From: Psychroserpens algicola
GTDB lineage: Bacteria; Bacteroidota; Bacteroidia; Flavobacteriales; Flavobacteriaceae
Direction of reading: 5' to 3'
DNA length: 64,000 bases
NCBI RefSeq assembly: GCF_014526325.1
Contig: NZ_JACNMJ010000002.1
Coordinates: forward strand, 186,001 to 250,000
This document shows, piece after piece, positions 9,855 through 18,621 of the stretch. Position 1 is the stretch's first letter. Each line of letters starts with the position of its first letter. The translations under genes were made by a program, and so were the position numbers. Below the pieces are notes generated by a model. That model saw only the letters and a program-made list of their open reading frames with translations, was not told the origin of the DNA and did no database searches.

Positions 9855-9908
9855 TATTCGATGAAAAAAAATATTAATCGATAATATGCGAAAATATTCG
9901 ATGAAAAA
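9855..9908. repeat. Three TCGAT direct repeats with 20-bp period
   Basis: TCGAT occurs at 9858, 9878 and 9898, exactly 20 bases apart and in the same orientation. The outer two copies are identical over 14 bases (TATTCGATGAAAAA); the middle copy is AATCGATAATA. They lie between hisIE and the promoter of the T9SS cargo gene, roughly 45 to 95 bases upstream of its predicted transcription start, a usual position for activator sites. Confidence 0.6.
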
Positions 9909-9913
9909 CAAAG

Positions 9914-10513
9914 CTACATTACATGACGCTCTTGTAAAATTGACATTACATCATTAAAAATAAAGCCTTTAGCTTGTAAAAGAATTAAATAATGAAATAG
10001 TAAATCGGCACTTTCATTCAAAAATAATTCATCATTATTGTCTTTGGCTTCAATGACAACTTCAACTGCCTCCTCTCCTACTTTTTGAGCAATTTTATTG
10101 ATACCCTTAGCAAATAATGAAGCTACATATGAAGTGTCGTCAGAGGCAGTTTGCTTTCTTTCTGAAATTATATCTTCCAATTTTGACAAAAAACCATAAT
10201 CCTGACTATTATTTTCATTCCAGCACGTATCTGTCCCTTTATGACAGGTTGGTCCATTTGGGTTCACTTTAATTAATAGTGTGTCGCTATCACAATCAAG
10301 TTTTATATCTACTAGCTTTAGATGATTCCCACTTTCCTCACCTTTAGTCCATAAGCGTTGTTTGGTTCTACTAAAAAAAGTTACGAGTTTGGTCTCTACA
10401 GTTTTTTGAAGTGCTTCTTCATTCATATAGCCTAACATTAAGACAGTATTAGTAGCGGCATCTTGTATGATAGCAGGAACAAGTCCGTTATTTTTATCGT
10501 AATTTATATTCAT
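9914..10513 (-). CDS. hisIE: Bifunctional phosphoribosyl-AMP cyclohydrolase / phosphoribosyl-ATP pyrophosphatase
   Basis: Performs the second and third steps of histidine synthesis. The HisI domain (about residues 1-105) shows MLGYMNEEAL, TFFSRTKQRLWTKGEESGN and the metal-binding Asp/Cys region DCDSDTLL and CHKGTDTCW. The HisE domain (about 110-199) shows the MazG-like helices with KVGEEAVEVVIEA and LLFHYLILL. At 199 residues it has the normal fused length. It is the last gene of the his operon, 46 bases after hisF. Confidence 0.96.
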   Translation of the reverse strand: MNINYDKNNGLVPAIIQDAATNTVLMLGYMNEEALQKTVETKLVTFFSRTKQRLWTKGEESGNHLKLVDIKLDCDSDTLLIKVNPNGPTCHKGTDTCWNENNSQDYGFLSKLEDIISERKQTASDDTSYVASLFAKGINKIAQKVGEEAVEVVIEAKDNNDELFLNESADLLFHYLILLQAKGFIFNDVMSILQERHVM

Positions 10514-10559
10514 TATATAATCTTTATTATTTTATTCTTAAAAAGCTTAGTGAAGTGTT

Positions 10560-11315
10560 CTAGAGCCTCACTTGTATATGCTGTTTTTTTAACTCTCTTT
10601 TTAAATTTAAAATTTCTATTTCTCCAAAATGAAATACACTTGCCGCTAAGGCAGCATCAGCTTTTCCTTCTTTAAATGTATCTGCGAAATGCTGTATAGT
10701 TCCTGCTCCTCCAGAAGCAATAACTGGTATGTTTACCAGTTTTGATAATTTTGCCAATGCAGCATTAGCAAAACCAGATTTGGTACCATCATTATTCATT
10801 GAAGTAAATAGAATTTCTCCAGCACCACGTTGCTCAACGTCTTTAGCCCAATCAAATAAATTAAGCGTTGTAGGTTGAGTTCCTCCTGCTAAATGTACTA
10901 TCCATTCATTATCAATTTGTTTAGCATCAATAGCAACAACCACACATTGACTCCCAAATTTATTTGCTAATTCATTGATTAATTCTGGGCGTTTCACTGC
11001 ACTCGAATTAATTGAAACTTTATCTGCACCACAATGCAATAAATCATCAACATCTTTTATGGATGAAATACCTCCTCCAACAGTAAATGGAATATTAACA
11101 TGCTCAGCCACTTTTAAAACCATTTCGTGCATCGTTTTACGACCTTCAAGCGTAGCTGAAATATCCAGAAACACCAGTTCATCTGCTCCTAGTTTTGCAT
11201 ATTGTTTTGCCAATTCTACAGGATCACCAGCATCTCTTAAGTCTACAAAATTGACACCTTTAACGGTTCTTCCGTTTTTGATATCCAGGCAAGGTATAAT
11301 TCGTTTTGTTAACAT
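10560..11315 (-). CDS. hisF: Imidazole glycerol phosphate synthase, cyclase subunit
   Basis: A (beta/alpha)8-barrel of 251 residues. With HisH it turns PRFAR and ammonia into imidazole glycerol phosphate and AICAR. The barrel opens with [20 protein letters not shown], where the catalytic Asp lies in [13 protein letters not shown] and [10 protein letters not shown] are the phosphate-binding loops, and the second catalytic Asp is in VVAIDAK. It starts 3 bases after the stop of hisA in an uninterrupted operon. Confidence 0.97.
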   Translation of the reverse strand: MLTKRIIPCLDIKNGRTVKGVNFVDLRDAGDPVELAKQYAKLGADELVFLDISATLEGRKTMHEMVLKVAEHVNIPFTVGGGISSIKDVDDLLHCGADKVSINSSAVKRPELINELANKFGSQCVVVAIDAKQIDNEWIVHLAGGTQPTTLNLFDWAKDVEQRGAGEILFTSMNNDGTKSGFANAALAKLSKLVNIPVIASGGAGTIQHFADTFKEGKADAALAASVFHFGEIEILNLKRELKKQHIQVRL

Positions 11316-11318
11316 AGT

Positions 11319-12035
11319 TTAAATATGTGCTTCTAAATCTCGTAATCTAATATGTCCTTCATAAAGTGCTTTACCTATAATTGCTCCTTCACAACCTAAA
11401 TCTTCTAATGTGTTTAAATCTTTGATAGACGTCACACCACCAGATGCTATTAATTTAATATGTTTTGACGTACTGATAATGCGCTTGTACAAATCAAATG
11501 AAGGTCCTTCAAGCATTCCATCTTTAGCAATATCAGTACAGACCACATACGTTACACCTTTGGATTCATAGGATTTGATAAAAGGCAAAACGTCAATATT
11601 ACTTTCTTCCTGCCATCCACTGACAGCAATTTTTTCATTATTACAATCTGCACCAAGAATAATTTTAGTTCCACCATATTTATTAATCCAGCCTTCAAAA
11701 ACTTTTGGATTTTTAACAGCAATACTTCCACCAGTAATTTGCTTGGCTCCAGAATTGAAAGCGATATGCAAATCTTCATCTGCTTTTAAGCCGCCTCCAA
11801 AATCGATTTTTAAATTTGTTTTAGAACTGATTTGCTCTAAAACTTTATAATTTACAATATGATTAGCTTTTGCACCATCCAGATCTACTAAATGCAAATA
11901 TTGAATTCCAGCACCTTCAAAGGCTTTTGCAACTTCAATTGGGTTCTCATTATATACTTTTTTAGTACTGTAATCTCCTTTTGTAAGGCGAACACATTTT
12001 CCATCTATAATATCTATTGCTGGTATAATTCTCAT
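11319..12035 (-). CDS. hisA: ProFAR isomerase (HisA)
   Basis: 1-(5-phosphoribosyl)-5-[(5-phosphoribosylamino)methylideneamino]imidazole-4-carboxamide isomerase, an Amadori rearrangement on the route to histidine. The 238-residue barrel begins [17 protein letters not shown] with the catalytic Asp in AIDI. A second Asp lies in [12 protein letters not shown], and phosphate loops are seen in [11 protein letters not shown] and IASGGVTS. Its start overlaps the stop of hisH by 4 bases, which suggests translational coupling. Confidence 0.97.
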   Translation of the reverse strand: MRIIPAIDIIDGKCVRLTKGDYSTKKVYNENPIEVAKAFEGAGIQYLHLVDLDGAKANHIVNYKVLEQISSKTNLKIDFGGGLKADEDLHIAFNSGAKQITGGSIAVKNPKVFEGWINKYGGTKIILGADCNNEKIAVSGWQEESNIDVLPFIKSYESKGVTYVVCTDIAKDGMLEGPSFDLYKRIISTSKHIKLIASGGVTSIKDLNTLEDLGCEGAIIGKALYEGHIRLRDLEAHI

Positions 12036-12613
12036 AAGTCTAGAAAGTTTTTTAATAGTTGTTCTCCTGCCACACTACTTTTTTCAGGGTGAAATTGAAC
12101 CCCATAAAAATTGTTTTTTTGTAATGCTGAAGCATAGTCTTCATCATAGTTTGTCGTTGAAATTTGAGCTGCACATTCTTCTACATAGAAACTATGCACA
12201 AGGTACATGAATTCGCCTTCATTAATGTTTTTAAATAGCTTAGATTTTAACGCTTTTATTGTATTCCAACCCATTTGCGGAACTTTTACACGCTTATTAA
12301 AACGTTTAACGTTTGCATTAAAAATTCCAAGTCCTTTAGTATTACCTTCCTCAGAATAATTACACATAAGTTGCATACCTAGGCAAATTCCTAACACAGG
12401 TTGTGTTAATTTAGGAATAAGTTTATCTAATCCGCTTTGTCTAAGCATGAACATAGCTGAACTCGCTTCACCAACTCCTGGAAAAATAACTTTATCTGCA
12501 GCTTTTATAACATCTGCATTATTAGAGAGTTGAGCATCAACACCTAAACGTTTAAAGGCAAACTGTATACTCTTTATGTTTCCAGCGCCATAATCTATAA
12601 TTACAACCTTCAT
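12032..12613 (-). CDS. hisH: Imidazole glycerol phosphate synthase, glutaminase subunit
   Basis: A class I glutamine amidotransferase of 193 residues that supplies ammonia to HisF. The nucleophile Cys is in [10 protein letters not shown], and the catalytic His and Glu are in [10 protein letters not shown]. The oxyanion region [14 protein letters not shown] is also present. It sits directly after hisB with no gap and overlaps hisA by 4 bases. Confidence 0.97.
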   Translation of the reverse strand: MKVVIIDYGAGNIKSIQFAFKRLGVDAQLSNNADVIKAADKVIFPGVGEASSAMFMLRQSGLDKLIPKLTQPVLGICLGMQLMCNYSEEGNTKGLGIFNANVKRFNKRVKVPQMGWNTIKALKSKLFKNINEGEFMYLVHSFYVEECAAQISTTNYDEDYASALQKNNFYGVQFHPEKSSVAGEQLLKNFLDL

Positions 12614-13747
12614 TTATAACATCCCTTTAGTTGATGGTAAAATCATTTTCTCTACATCACGCTTAACAGCCATTTTAATAGCCTTAGCAAAGGCTTTGAA
12701 GATGGCTTCTATTTTATGATGTTCATTGGTACCTTCTGCTTTTATATTCAAATTACATTTGGCGCCATCGGTAAAAGATTTAAAAAAATGAAAAAACATT
12801 TCAGTAGGCATTTTGCCAATCATTTCACGTTTGAAATCGGCTTCCCAAACGAGCCAGTTTCGTCCACCAAAATCAATGGCAGCCTGCGCAAAGCAGTCAT
12901 CCATAGGTAAAGAAAATCCGTATCGCTCAATACCTAATTTGTCTCCTAAAGTCGTTGCAAACACCTCACCTAGAGCTATCGCTGTATCTTCAATAGTATG
13001 GTGTTCATCGACTTCTAAATCGCCATCAACATCAATCATTAAATCCAATTGTCCGTGACGTGCAATTTGGTCCAGCATATGATCAAAAAAGGCAATTCCT
13101 GTATGAATGCTGCTTTGACCAGTTCCATCAAGATTTAAATCGATTCTAATTTTTGTTTCGTTAGTATCACGCGTTATACTTCCGGTTCGAGCATCTGTTT
13201 TTAGAAAGGTATAGATGGCTTCCCAATCATTACTTTCTAAAGCAATAAACCCATTTAGAGCCTCTCGTTCTACTGTAATTTCATCGGTTCCTAAGTTTGT
13301 ATGATCATTTATAAAAATTCCTTTTGAACCCAAGTTTTTAGCAAGTTCAATATCTGTTAACCGATCTCCAATCACAAAAGAATTTTCCAGATCATATTCC
13401 GAAGAAAAGTATTTCGTCAGTAAACCCGTGTTTGGTTTTCGGGTTGGAGCGTTATCCTTAGCAAAAGTTCTGTCTATAAATTGTTCCTTAAAAACGACAC
13501 CTTCAGCTTCAAAGGTTTTTAGAATGAAATTATGCACAGGCCAAAACGTATGTTCTGGATATACTGCGGTTCCTAAACCATCCTGATTGGTAATCATGAC
13601 GATTTCAAAATCGAGTTCGCTAGCGATTTTACTTAAATACTGAAAGACTTTCGGATAGAATTCCAATTTATCAAATGAATCAATTTGCTCGTCTGCTGGT
13701 TCTTTGATGAGTGTACCGTCTCTATCTATAAATAATACTCTTTTCAT
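12614..13747 (-). CDS. hisB: Bifunctional histidinol-phosphatase / imidazoleglycerol-phosphate dehydratase
   Basis: A two-domain enzyme of 377 residues, as in enterobacteria and many Bacteroidetes. The N-terminal HAD phosphatase (about 1-165) has DRDGT with D8 and D10, the MITNQDG motif and [10 protein letters not shown]. The C-terminal dehydratase (about 185-377) has the manganese-binding HHTIEDTAI and [11 protein letters not shown] His clusters plus [11 protein letters not shown]. It lies between hisC (3-base gap) and hisH (adjacent). Confidence 0.97.
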   Translation of the reverse strand: MKRVLFIDRDGTLIKEPADEQIDSFDKLEFYPKVFQYLSKIASELDFEIVMITNQDGLGTAVYPEHTFWPVHNFILKTFEAEGVVFKEQFIDRTFAKDNAPTRKPNTGLLTKYFSSEYDLENSFVIGDRLTDIELAKNLGSKGIFINDHTNLGTDEITVEREALNGFIALESNDWEAIYTFLKTDARTGSITRDTNETKIRIDLNLDGTGQSSIHTGIAFFDHMLDQIARHGQLDLMIDVDGDLEVDEHHTIEDTAIALGEVFATTLGDKLGIERYGFSLPMDDCFAQAAIDFGGRNWLVWEADFKREMIGKMPTEMFFHFFKSFTDGAKCNLNIKAEGTNEHHKIEAIFKAFAKAIKMAVKRDVEKMILPSTKGML

Positions 13748-13750
13748 AGC

Positions 13751-14806
13751 TTATTTTAGTGATTTTAATGCTGTAATTAATTTGATGTTTTCCATTTGCG
13801 AACCGACAGTAAATCGCAAGCAATTTTCACATAAAGGTTGATTAGTTCTGTTTCTTACGACAATACCTTTACTTACCAGTTCAGAATATCGAGCTGTGGC
13901 ATTATCAACGCTAACCAAAATAAAATTAGCATCAGAATCGTAAACTGTGTTTATACAGCTTATGTATTTTAGCTCTGTCATTAACCAGTCGCGTTGCTCT
14001 AATATACGTCTTACATCTTCGATAACCAGGTGAGGTTTTGTTAAGTATTCTAAAGCCTTTATCTGTGTTAATTCGTTAATATTATAAGGTGGCTTAATGC
14101 GATTTAGAATCGAAATTATTGCCTTTGACGCATAGCAAACTCCCAGTCGAATTCCTGCCATGCCATAAGCTTTAGATAAGGTTTGTGTTACAATTAAATT
14201 AGGAAATTCGTCTAAGCGCTGTATCCAGCTTTCTGCTTTTGAAAAATCGATATAGGCTTCATCTATTACCACTATACCTTCAAATTCATTAAGCAATAGT
14301 TCGATTTGTTTCGTATCAAAACTGTTTGCCGTTGGATTATTAGGAGAACAGAGAAACAGTAATTTAGTAGCCTTAGACGATGCTTTGAGAATCTTATCTA
14401 CTTGTGGTTGAAAATTTGAACTCAAAGGAATTTTTATAACTTCCACAGCATTGACATTAGCCAATACTTCATACATACCATATGTTGGAGGCAATGTGAT
14501 AACACTATCTTGATTAGGTTCGCAAAATGCTCTAATAATTAAATCTAAAACTTCATCACTTCCATTACCTAGAAGTATGTTGTCTACTGAGATAGATTTC
14601 AGTTTGGACAGTTGCGTTTTTACCTGATTTTGCTGAGGATCTGGATATCGATTGACACCATTATTAAATGGATTCTCATTAGCATCAAGAAATACCATAC
14701 TACCAGAAACTTCTTTATATTCATCTCTTGCTGAAGAATATGGGTTTAGGTTTTTGATATTGTCACGAATGAGGTTGTTTAAATTAAATTTTTGCTTCAT
14801 TATCAT
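13751..14806 (-). CDS. hisC: Histidinol-phosphate aminotransferase
   Basis: A PLP-dependent fold-type I transaminase of 351 residues that converts imidazole-acetol phosphate to histidinol phosphate with glutamate. Visible are LGNGSDEVLDLIIRAFC, SPNNPTANSFD with the substrate-binding Asn, VIDEAYIDF with the PLP-binding Asp, and TLSKAYGMAGIRLG with the Schiff-base Lys. An internal Met two codons after the annotated ATG is an equally possible start. It follows hisD by 23 bases. Confidence 0.96.
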   Translation of the reverse strand: MIMKQKFNLNNLIRDNIKNLNPYSSARDEYKEVSGSMVFLDANENPFNNGVNRYPDPQQNQVKTQLSKLKSISVDNILLGNGSDEVLDLIIRAFCEPNQDSVITLPPTYGMYEVLANVNAVEVIKIPLSSNFQPQVDKILKASSKATKLLFLCSPNNPTANSFDTKQIELLLNEFEGIVVIDEAYIDFSKAESWIQRLDEFPNLIVTQTLSKAYGMAGIRLGVCYASKAIISILNRIKPPYNINELTQIKALEYLTKPHLVIEDVRRILEQRDWLMTELKYISCINTVYDSDANFILVSVDNATARYSELVSKGIVVRNRTNQPLCENCLRFTVGSQMENIKLITALKSLK

Positions 14807-14829
14807 TGTACTGAATTTAATATAGCGTC

Positions 14830-16113
14830 TTATTTTAAATCGTTTAGTCGCAATGTTACTGCATTTTTATGAGCTTGAAGTCCTTCAGCTTCTGCCATAA
14901 ATTCTATGGTATTACCAATGTTTAATAGCCCTTCTTTTGATATTTTCTGAAATGTGATGCTCTTGGTAAAGCTATCTAAATTGACTCCAGAGTACGATTT
15001 ACTATAACCATTTGTTGGCAACGTATGATTTGTACCAGAGGCATAATCACCTGCACTTTCTGGTGTGTAGTTTCCTATGAATACGGAGCCAGCATTTACG
15101 ATATAGTCAATGTAAAAATCTTCATTTTCTGTACAAATGATAAAATGTTCAGGAGCATACTCATTAATCATTTCCATCGCAATTGTATCAGTTTCCACAT
15201 AAATAAGTTTCGAATTATCTATAGCTTTCTCAGCCATGTCTTTACGAGGCAATACTGCTAATTGTTGTTTCACCTCATTAGCAACTTGGGTAATAAGTTG
15301 TTGAGACGTTGATATTAATATCACCTGACTATCGGCTCCATGCTCAGCCTGACTCAATAAATCTGAGGCTACATAACTTGCGTTTGCCGAATCATCAGCT
15401 ACGACTAGAAGCTCACTTGGACCAGCAGGCATATCGATGGCAACACCATATTTGGTAGCCAATTGCTTAGCTACAGTAACATACTGATTTCCTGGCCCGA
15501 AAATTTTATATACCTGCGGAATGACTTTAGTTCCAAAGGTCATTCCTGCAATAGCCTGTATACCTCCAACTTTAATGATTTTTGTTACACCACATAATTG
15601 AGCGGCATATAAAATTTCATTAGCAATTAGACCCTCTTTATTTGGTGGAGAACACATTACAATGTCTTTACAACCTGCAATCTGAGCTGGAATAGCCAAC
15701 ATTAAAACAGTTGAAAACAATGGTGCAGTGCCTCCAGGAATATATAAGCCAACCTTTTCGATTGCTCGTTTTTCCTGCCAGCATTCTATACCAGGAAAGG
15801 TTTGAACTGTAACACGCTTGGTTTCCTGAGCCTGGTGAAACGCTTCAATGTTTGTTTTAGCAGTTTGAATTGCTTTCTTTAGTGCTTCTGGAACCTGCAG
15901 TGAAGCTTCACTTATCTCTTTTTCACTAACAACTGTTGCATCTAATGTAACACCATCAAACAATTCAGTGTATTTAGAAATGGCTTTATCTCCACGTCTT
16001 TGTATGTCATTGAATATTTGATTAACAGTATTTTCAATATTTTCAACAGTTTGAGTTGGTCGTTTTAATATAGCAGACCAATCTGTTTTTTTAGGGTTTA
16101 AAATCGTTTTCAT
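14830..16113 (-). CDS. hisD: Histidinol dehydrogenase
   Basis: Catalyses the last two oxidations, histidinol to histidine, with NAD and zinc. At 427 residues it is full length. GLYIPGGTAPLFSTVLM, FGPGNQYVTVAKQ, MPAGPSELLVVAD, SQAEHGADSQ and the catalytic pair in YAPEHFII (Glu-His) are all visible, and the C-terminal SGTNHTLPT supplies another metal-binding His. Its start codon overlaps the stop of hisG by one base. Confidence 0.97.
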   Translation of the reverse strand: MKTILNPKKTDWSAILKRPTQTVENIENTVNQIFNDIQRRGDKAISKYTELFDGVTLDATVVSEKEISEASLQVPEALKKAIQTAKTNIEAFHQAQETKRVTVQTFPGIECWQEKRAIEKVGLYIPGGTAPLFSTVLMLAIPAQIAGCKDIVMCSPPNKEGLIANEILYAAQLCGVTKIIKVGGIQAIAGMTFGTKVIPQVYKIFGPGNQYVTVAKQLATKYGVAIDMPAGPSELLVVADDSANASYVASDLLSQAEHGADSQVILISTSQQLITQVANEVKQQLAVLPRKDMAEKAIDNSKLIYVETDTIAMEMINEYAPEHFIICTENEDFYIDYIVNAGSVFIGNYTPESAGDYASGTNHTLPTNGYSKSYSGVNLDSFTKSITFQKISKEGLLNIGNTIEFMAEAEGLQAHKNAVTLRLNDLK

Positions 16114-16970
16114 TACAGTACCATGTTTTCAATTGGACATACTAAAATTCCTTCGGCTCCATTACTTTTGAGTTCATCAATCACTTCCCAGAATTCATTT
16201 TTATTAATCACCGAATGCAATGAACTCCAACCCTCTTTTGCCAAAGGCAGAATTGTCGGACTGTTCATTCCTGGTAAAATATTTATGATAGCTTCTAACT
16301 TTTCGTCTGGAGCATTAAGTAATACATACTTACTTTGTCGGCCTCGTAAAACCGATTTCAAACGAAACTGAAGTTTATCTAATATGTTTTGATTTTCTGA
16401 AGATATTTTTGGTGATACAGCTAGAACGGCTTCAGACTTTAACAACACATCAACTTCTTTTAATCCGTTTTTAAACAATGTACTACCGCTGGAAACAATA
16501 TCTACAATGGCATCAGCTAATCCGATATTAGGCGCAATTTCAACCGATCCATTAATGATGTGCAAATTGGCATTGACCTTATTCTGCTTAAGAAATTGAT
16601 TAACCGTATTTGGATACGATGTGGCTATGCGCTTGCCTTCCAAATCCTGAATGGATGTATATGTTTTTGATTTTGGAATAGCAACAGATACTTTGCACGT
16701 TGAAAATCCTAATTTTTCGATACTAGAAATTCCATTGCCTTTTTCAACCAGAACATTCTCTCCTATGATAGCTGCATCTACAACTCCATCTTTTAAATAT
16801 TGTGGAATATCGCCATTCCGAAGGTAAAATACTTCGAGTGGAAAATTTTTAGCCGAGGCTTTAAGCTGATCTTTTCCGTTATCAATTGAAATTCCTACAT
16901 CTTTAAGAATCCGCATGGAATCATCGTGAAGTCTTCCCGATTTTTGTACTGCAATTTTTAATTTACTCAT
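16113..16970 (-). CDS. hisG: ATP phosphoribosyltransferase, long form
   Basis: First enzyme of histidine synthesis: condenses ATP and PRPP. At 285 residues it is the long HisG with a C-terminal regulatory ACT-like domain (about 210-285), through which histidine inhibits the enzyme in this class. The catalytic part shows KIAVQKSGRLHDDSM, KRIATSYPNTVNQFL and the PRPP loop in DAIVDIVSSGSTL. It is the first structural gene of the operon and lies 59 bases downstream of the attenuator hairpin (17029-17061). Expression is thus probably set both by attenuation and by feedback. Confidence 0.97.
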   Translation of the reverse strand: MSKLKIAVQKSGRLHDDSMRILKDVGISIDNGKDQLKASAKNFPLEVFYLRNGDIPQYLKDGVVDAAIIGENVLVEKGNGISSIEKLGFSTCKVSVAIPKSKTYTSIQDLEGKRIATSYPNTVNQFLKQNKVNANLHIINGSVEIAPNIGLADAIVDIVSSGSTLFKNGLKEVDVLLKSEAVLAVSPKISSENQNILDKLQFRLKSVLRGRQSKYVLLNAPDEKLEAIINILPGMNSPTILPLAKEGWSSLHSVINKNEFWEVIDELKSNGAEGILVCPIENMVL

Positions 16971-17028
16971 AATTACTTTTTTATTTTTTTTAGCTTGAGC
17001 AAATCATTTAAGGAACTTGTTAAACAAC

Positions 17029-17061
17029 AAAAAACCGTTTGATTTACTCAAACGGTTTTTT
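17029..17061 (-). terminator. Attenuator terminator of the his operon
   Basis: On the minus strand AAAAAACCGTTTGA and TCAAACGGTTTTTT make a perfect 14-bp stem with a 5-base loop (GTAAA) that ends in a U-tract. It stands between the His-rich leader peptide and hisG, so it would stop transcription before the structural genes unless it is disrupted. Confidence 0.9.
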
Positions 17062-17104
17062 AAATATCTTGATTTCATTCAATACATTTTCAGCTCGCTT
17101 GAGT
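17046..17104 (-). promoter_or_regulatory. Antiterminator pairing in the his leader
   Basis: In the RNA, ACTCAAGCG (17104-17096, inside the leader peptide frame just after the His codons) can pair with CGTTTGAGU (17054-17046), which is part of the 5' arm and loop of the terminator. The helix has 9 pairs with one G-U. A ribosome stalled on the His codons (17128-17111) leaves ACTCAAGCG free and favours this pairing. A ribosome that reaches the stop codon (17090) covers it and lets the terminator form. Confidence 0.75.
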
Positions 17105-17146
17105 GCCAGTATGAAAATGATGATGATGTGATTGAATAAAATACAT
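17090..17146 (-). CDS. hisL: his operon leader peptide
   Basis: An 18-codon frame, ATG to TGA, that encodes a peptide with the run HHHHFH: five His among six consecutive codons (17128-17111), all CAT. It lies directly upstream of the terminator and antiterminator elements and 120 bases upstream of hisG. This is the expected design of a ribosome-mediated attenuator that senses charged tRNA-His. No Shine-Dalgarno sequence is seen, as is normal for this phylum. The coding assignment comes from His content and position, not from homology. Confidence 0.85.
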   Translation of the reverse strand: MYFIQSHHHHFHTGTQAS

Positions 17147-17163
17147 TAGTTGTTATGTTTAAA

Positions 17164-17191
17164 CAAAGATTGCAAATTAAAATTAACAAAA
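17164..17191 (-). promoter_or_regulatory. Putative promoter of the his operon
   Basis: On the minus strand TTTTG (17191-17187) is followed 15 bases later by AATCTTTG (17171-17164), one base off the TAnnTTTG -7 consensus. An alternative -7 is TAATTTGC just upstream. Either would start the RNA shortly before the leader peptide ATG at 17146. Confidence 0.35.
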
Positions 17192-17247
17192 CCTAATCTT
17201 AGAAGAAGATTTATGATATTATTAATATTTAAAGCTCAAATTGCAAA

Positions 17248-17790
17248 TTACTCATATTTTGGACAAGTAGTCCACGGATAGGCACATTGATCTTTAAAAC
17301 GCAACCAACCTTCAATTCGTTTTTTACCAACTTTAAATTTCACTTTCGACCATAAATCATTAATTTCTATAATGTTCACAATTTGAAAATTATCCATTTT
17401 ATGAATTCGGTTAGAATTTAATGATGGTAAATCATATATATACACCTGATGATTGTCATCATAATTATCGACATGCACTAAAAAGTTAGTACTTTTCACC
17501 CAATGATCATCATAAGGGAAATTTTTATACGAACTCGGTAATCTTTGGATGTTACGCATTTTAAACCAACCAAATTCACTTTCAGTAATAGCAATCTTAT
17601 ACCATGAATTCTTGTCGGCAATGTTATACAACGTATCTACAACATTTCCACCCATATCATCATAAATCAATATAGGTTCTGGAGTTTGTTTGTTGTAATA
17701 AGCCTCTACAAAATTTCTATAGAAAGATTGATTGTCCTTTTGAGCAAACCCAAAAACAGATATTAGTAAACATAAAATACAAGCTCTCAC
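17248..17790 (-). CDS. Exported protein with SH3-like region
   Basis: A 180-residue protein with a short signal peptide (residues 1-16, ending VFGFAQ). I recognise no family with certainty. The second half (about 110-165) reads like a bacterial SH3 domain: VYIYDLPSLNSNRI, a V-NIIEINDLW segment and WSKVKF followed by GWLRF. The first half has a similar pattern (ILIYDDMGGNVV, then WYKIAI and FGWFKM), so there may be two SH3-like units. Two Cys close to the C-terminus could pair. It starts with GTG 7 bases after the prohibitin-family gene, and is the last of a run of envelope genes. Confidence 0.6.
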   Translation of the reverse strand: MRACILCLLISVFGFAQKDNQSFYRNFVEAYYNKQTPEPILIYDDMGGNVVDTLYNIADKNSWYKIAITESEFGWFKMRNIQRLPSSYKNFPYDDHWVKSTNFLVHVDNYDDNHQVYIYDLPSLNSNRIHKMDNFQIVNIIEINDLWSKVKFKVGKKRIEGWLRFKDQCAYPWTTCPKYE

Positions 17791-17797
17791 TATAAGT

Positions 17798-18610
17798 TTA
17801 CTGATTACCTAATATGATTGGCATTCCTGAATCTCCAGATCCAATAACAATGACTTTACTGTTTTGAGACTCAGACAATTTGATTGTAGCATCAATGCCT
17901 TTATCCTGAAGTATTTTATCTGTAAGTGAAGCACTTAAAATTTTATTCGCATCGGCTTTACCTTGCGCTTCAATTCTAACTTTTTGAGCTTCTTTTTCAG
18001 CGGTAACAAGTCTGAATTCATACTCTAACGATTCTTGCTCTTGCTTTAATTTACGCTCAATAGCTTCTTTAATTGTTGGAGGCAACGTCACATCACGAAT
18101 TAAAATATTGTTTAACTGAATGTATTGTGGCTCGACAATTTTTTTGGTTTCCTCAAAAATTTCATCTTGAATAGCATCACGTTTACTTGAGTATAGTTGC
18201 TCTGGAGTATAACGTCCAACAACACTACGTGCAGCACTTCTAATAGCTGGCTGTAAAACTCTACTAATATATTCTTTACCTTTTTCTTTATGTAAACGAC
18301 TTAAGTTTTTGTAATCGGGTTGATAAAGTACTGAAGCATCTAGCTTGATATCCAAACCATTTGAGGATAATACCGACATTTTCTCAGGCAATTCCTGTTG
18401 TCTTACCTCATAATCGATAACACTGTTCCATGGTGCGACAAAATTTATACCTTCTCCAAGTGGTTCACTCTCAGGATCAACTCCTCCTCCTAATTGATAA
18501 AGTACACCAGCGTGCCCTGAATCTATAGTCACAACCGATTTAAATAATAATATTAATGCAGCAACAATAACGATGATAGTTAGAACACCGCCTTTTGGTA
18601 ATTTTTCCAT
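17798..18610 (-). CDS. Prohibitin/SPFH-family membrane protein
   Basis: A 270-residue protein with one N-terminal transmembrane segment (about 8-28, LTIIVIVAALILLFKSVV) followed by an SPFH/Band 7 domain (DSGHAGVLYQLGGG through about 200) and a helical, Glu/Lys/Gln-rich region with EKEAQKVRIEAQGKADANK, typical of prohibitins. Such proteins form large rings on membranes and are thought to organise membrane domains or restrain proteases. It lies 11 bases after the VWA gene and probably belongs to the same transcript. Confidence 0.85.
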   Translation of the reverse strand: MEKLPKGGVLTIIVIVAALILLFKSVVTIDSGHAGVLYQLGGGVDPESEPLGEGINFVAPWNSVIDYEVRQQELPEKMSVLSSNGLDIKLDASVLYQPDYKNLSRLHKEKGKEYISRVLQPAIRSAARSVVGRYTPEQLYSSKRDAIQDEIFEETKKIVEPQYIQLNNILIRDVTLPPTIKEAIERKLKQEQESLEYEFRLVTAEKEAQKVRIEAQGKADANKILSASLTDKILQDKGIDATIKLSESQNSKVIVIGSGDSGMPIILGNQ

Positions 18611-18621
18611 AGTTTAAATTT

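Noticed and set aside
10463-13058. Plus-strand open frames opposite the his genes
   Set aside because: Each is antisense to a conserved his enzyme with full motif content and has no domain of its own.
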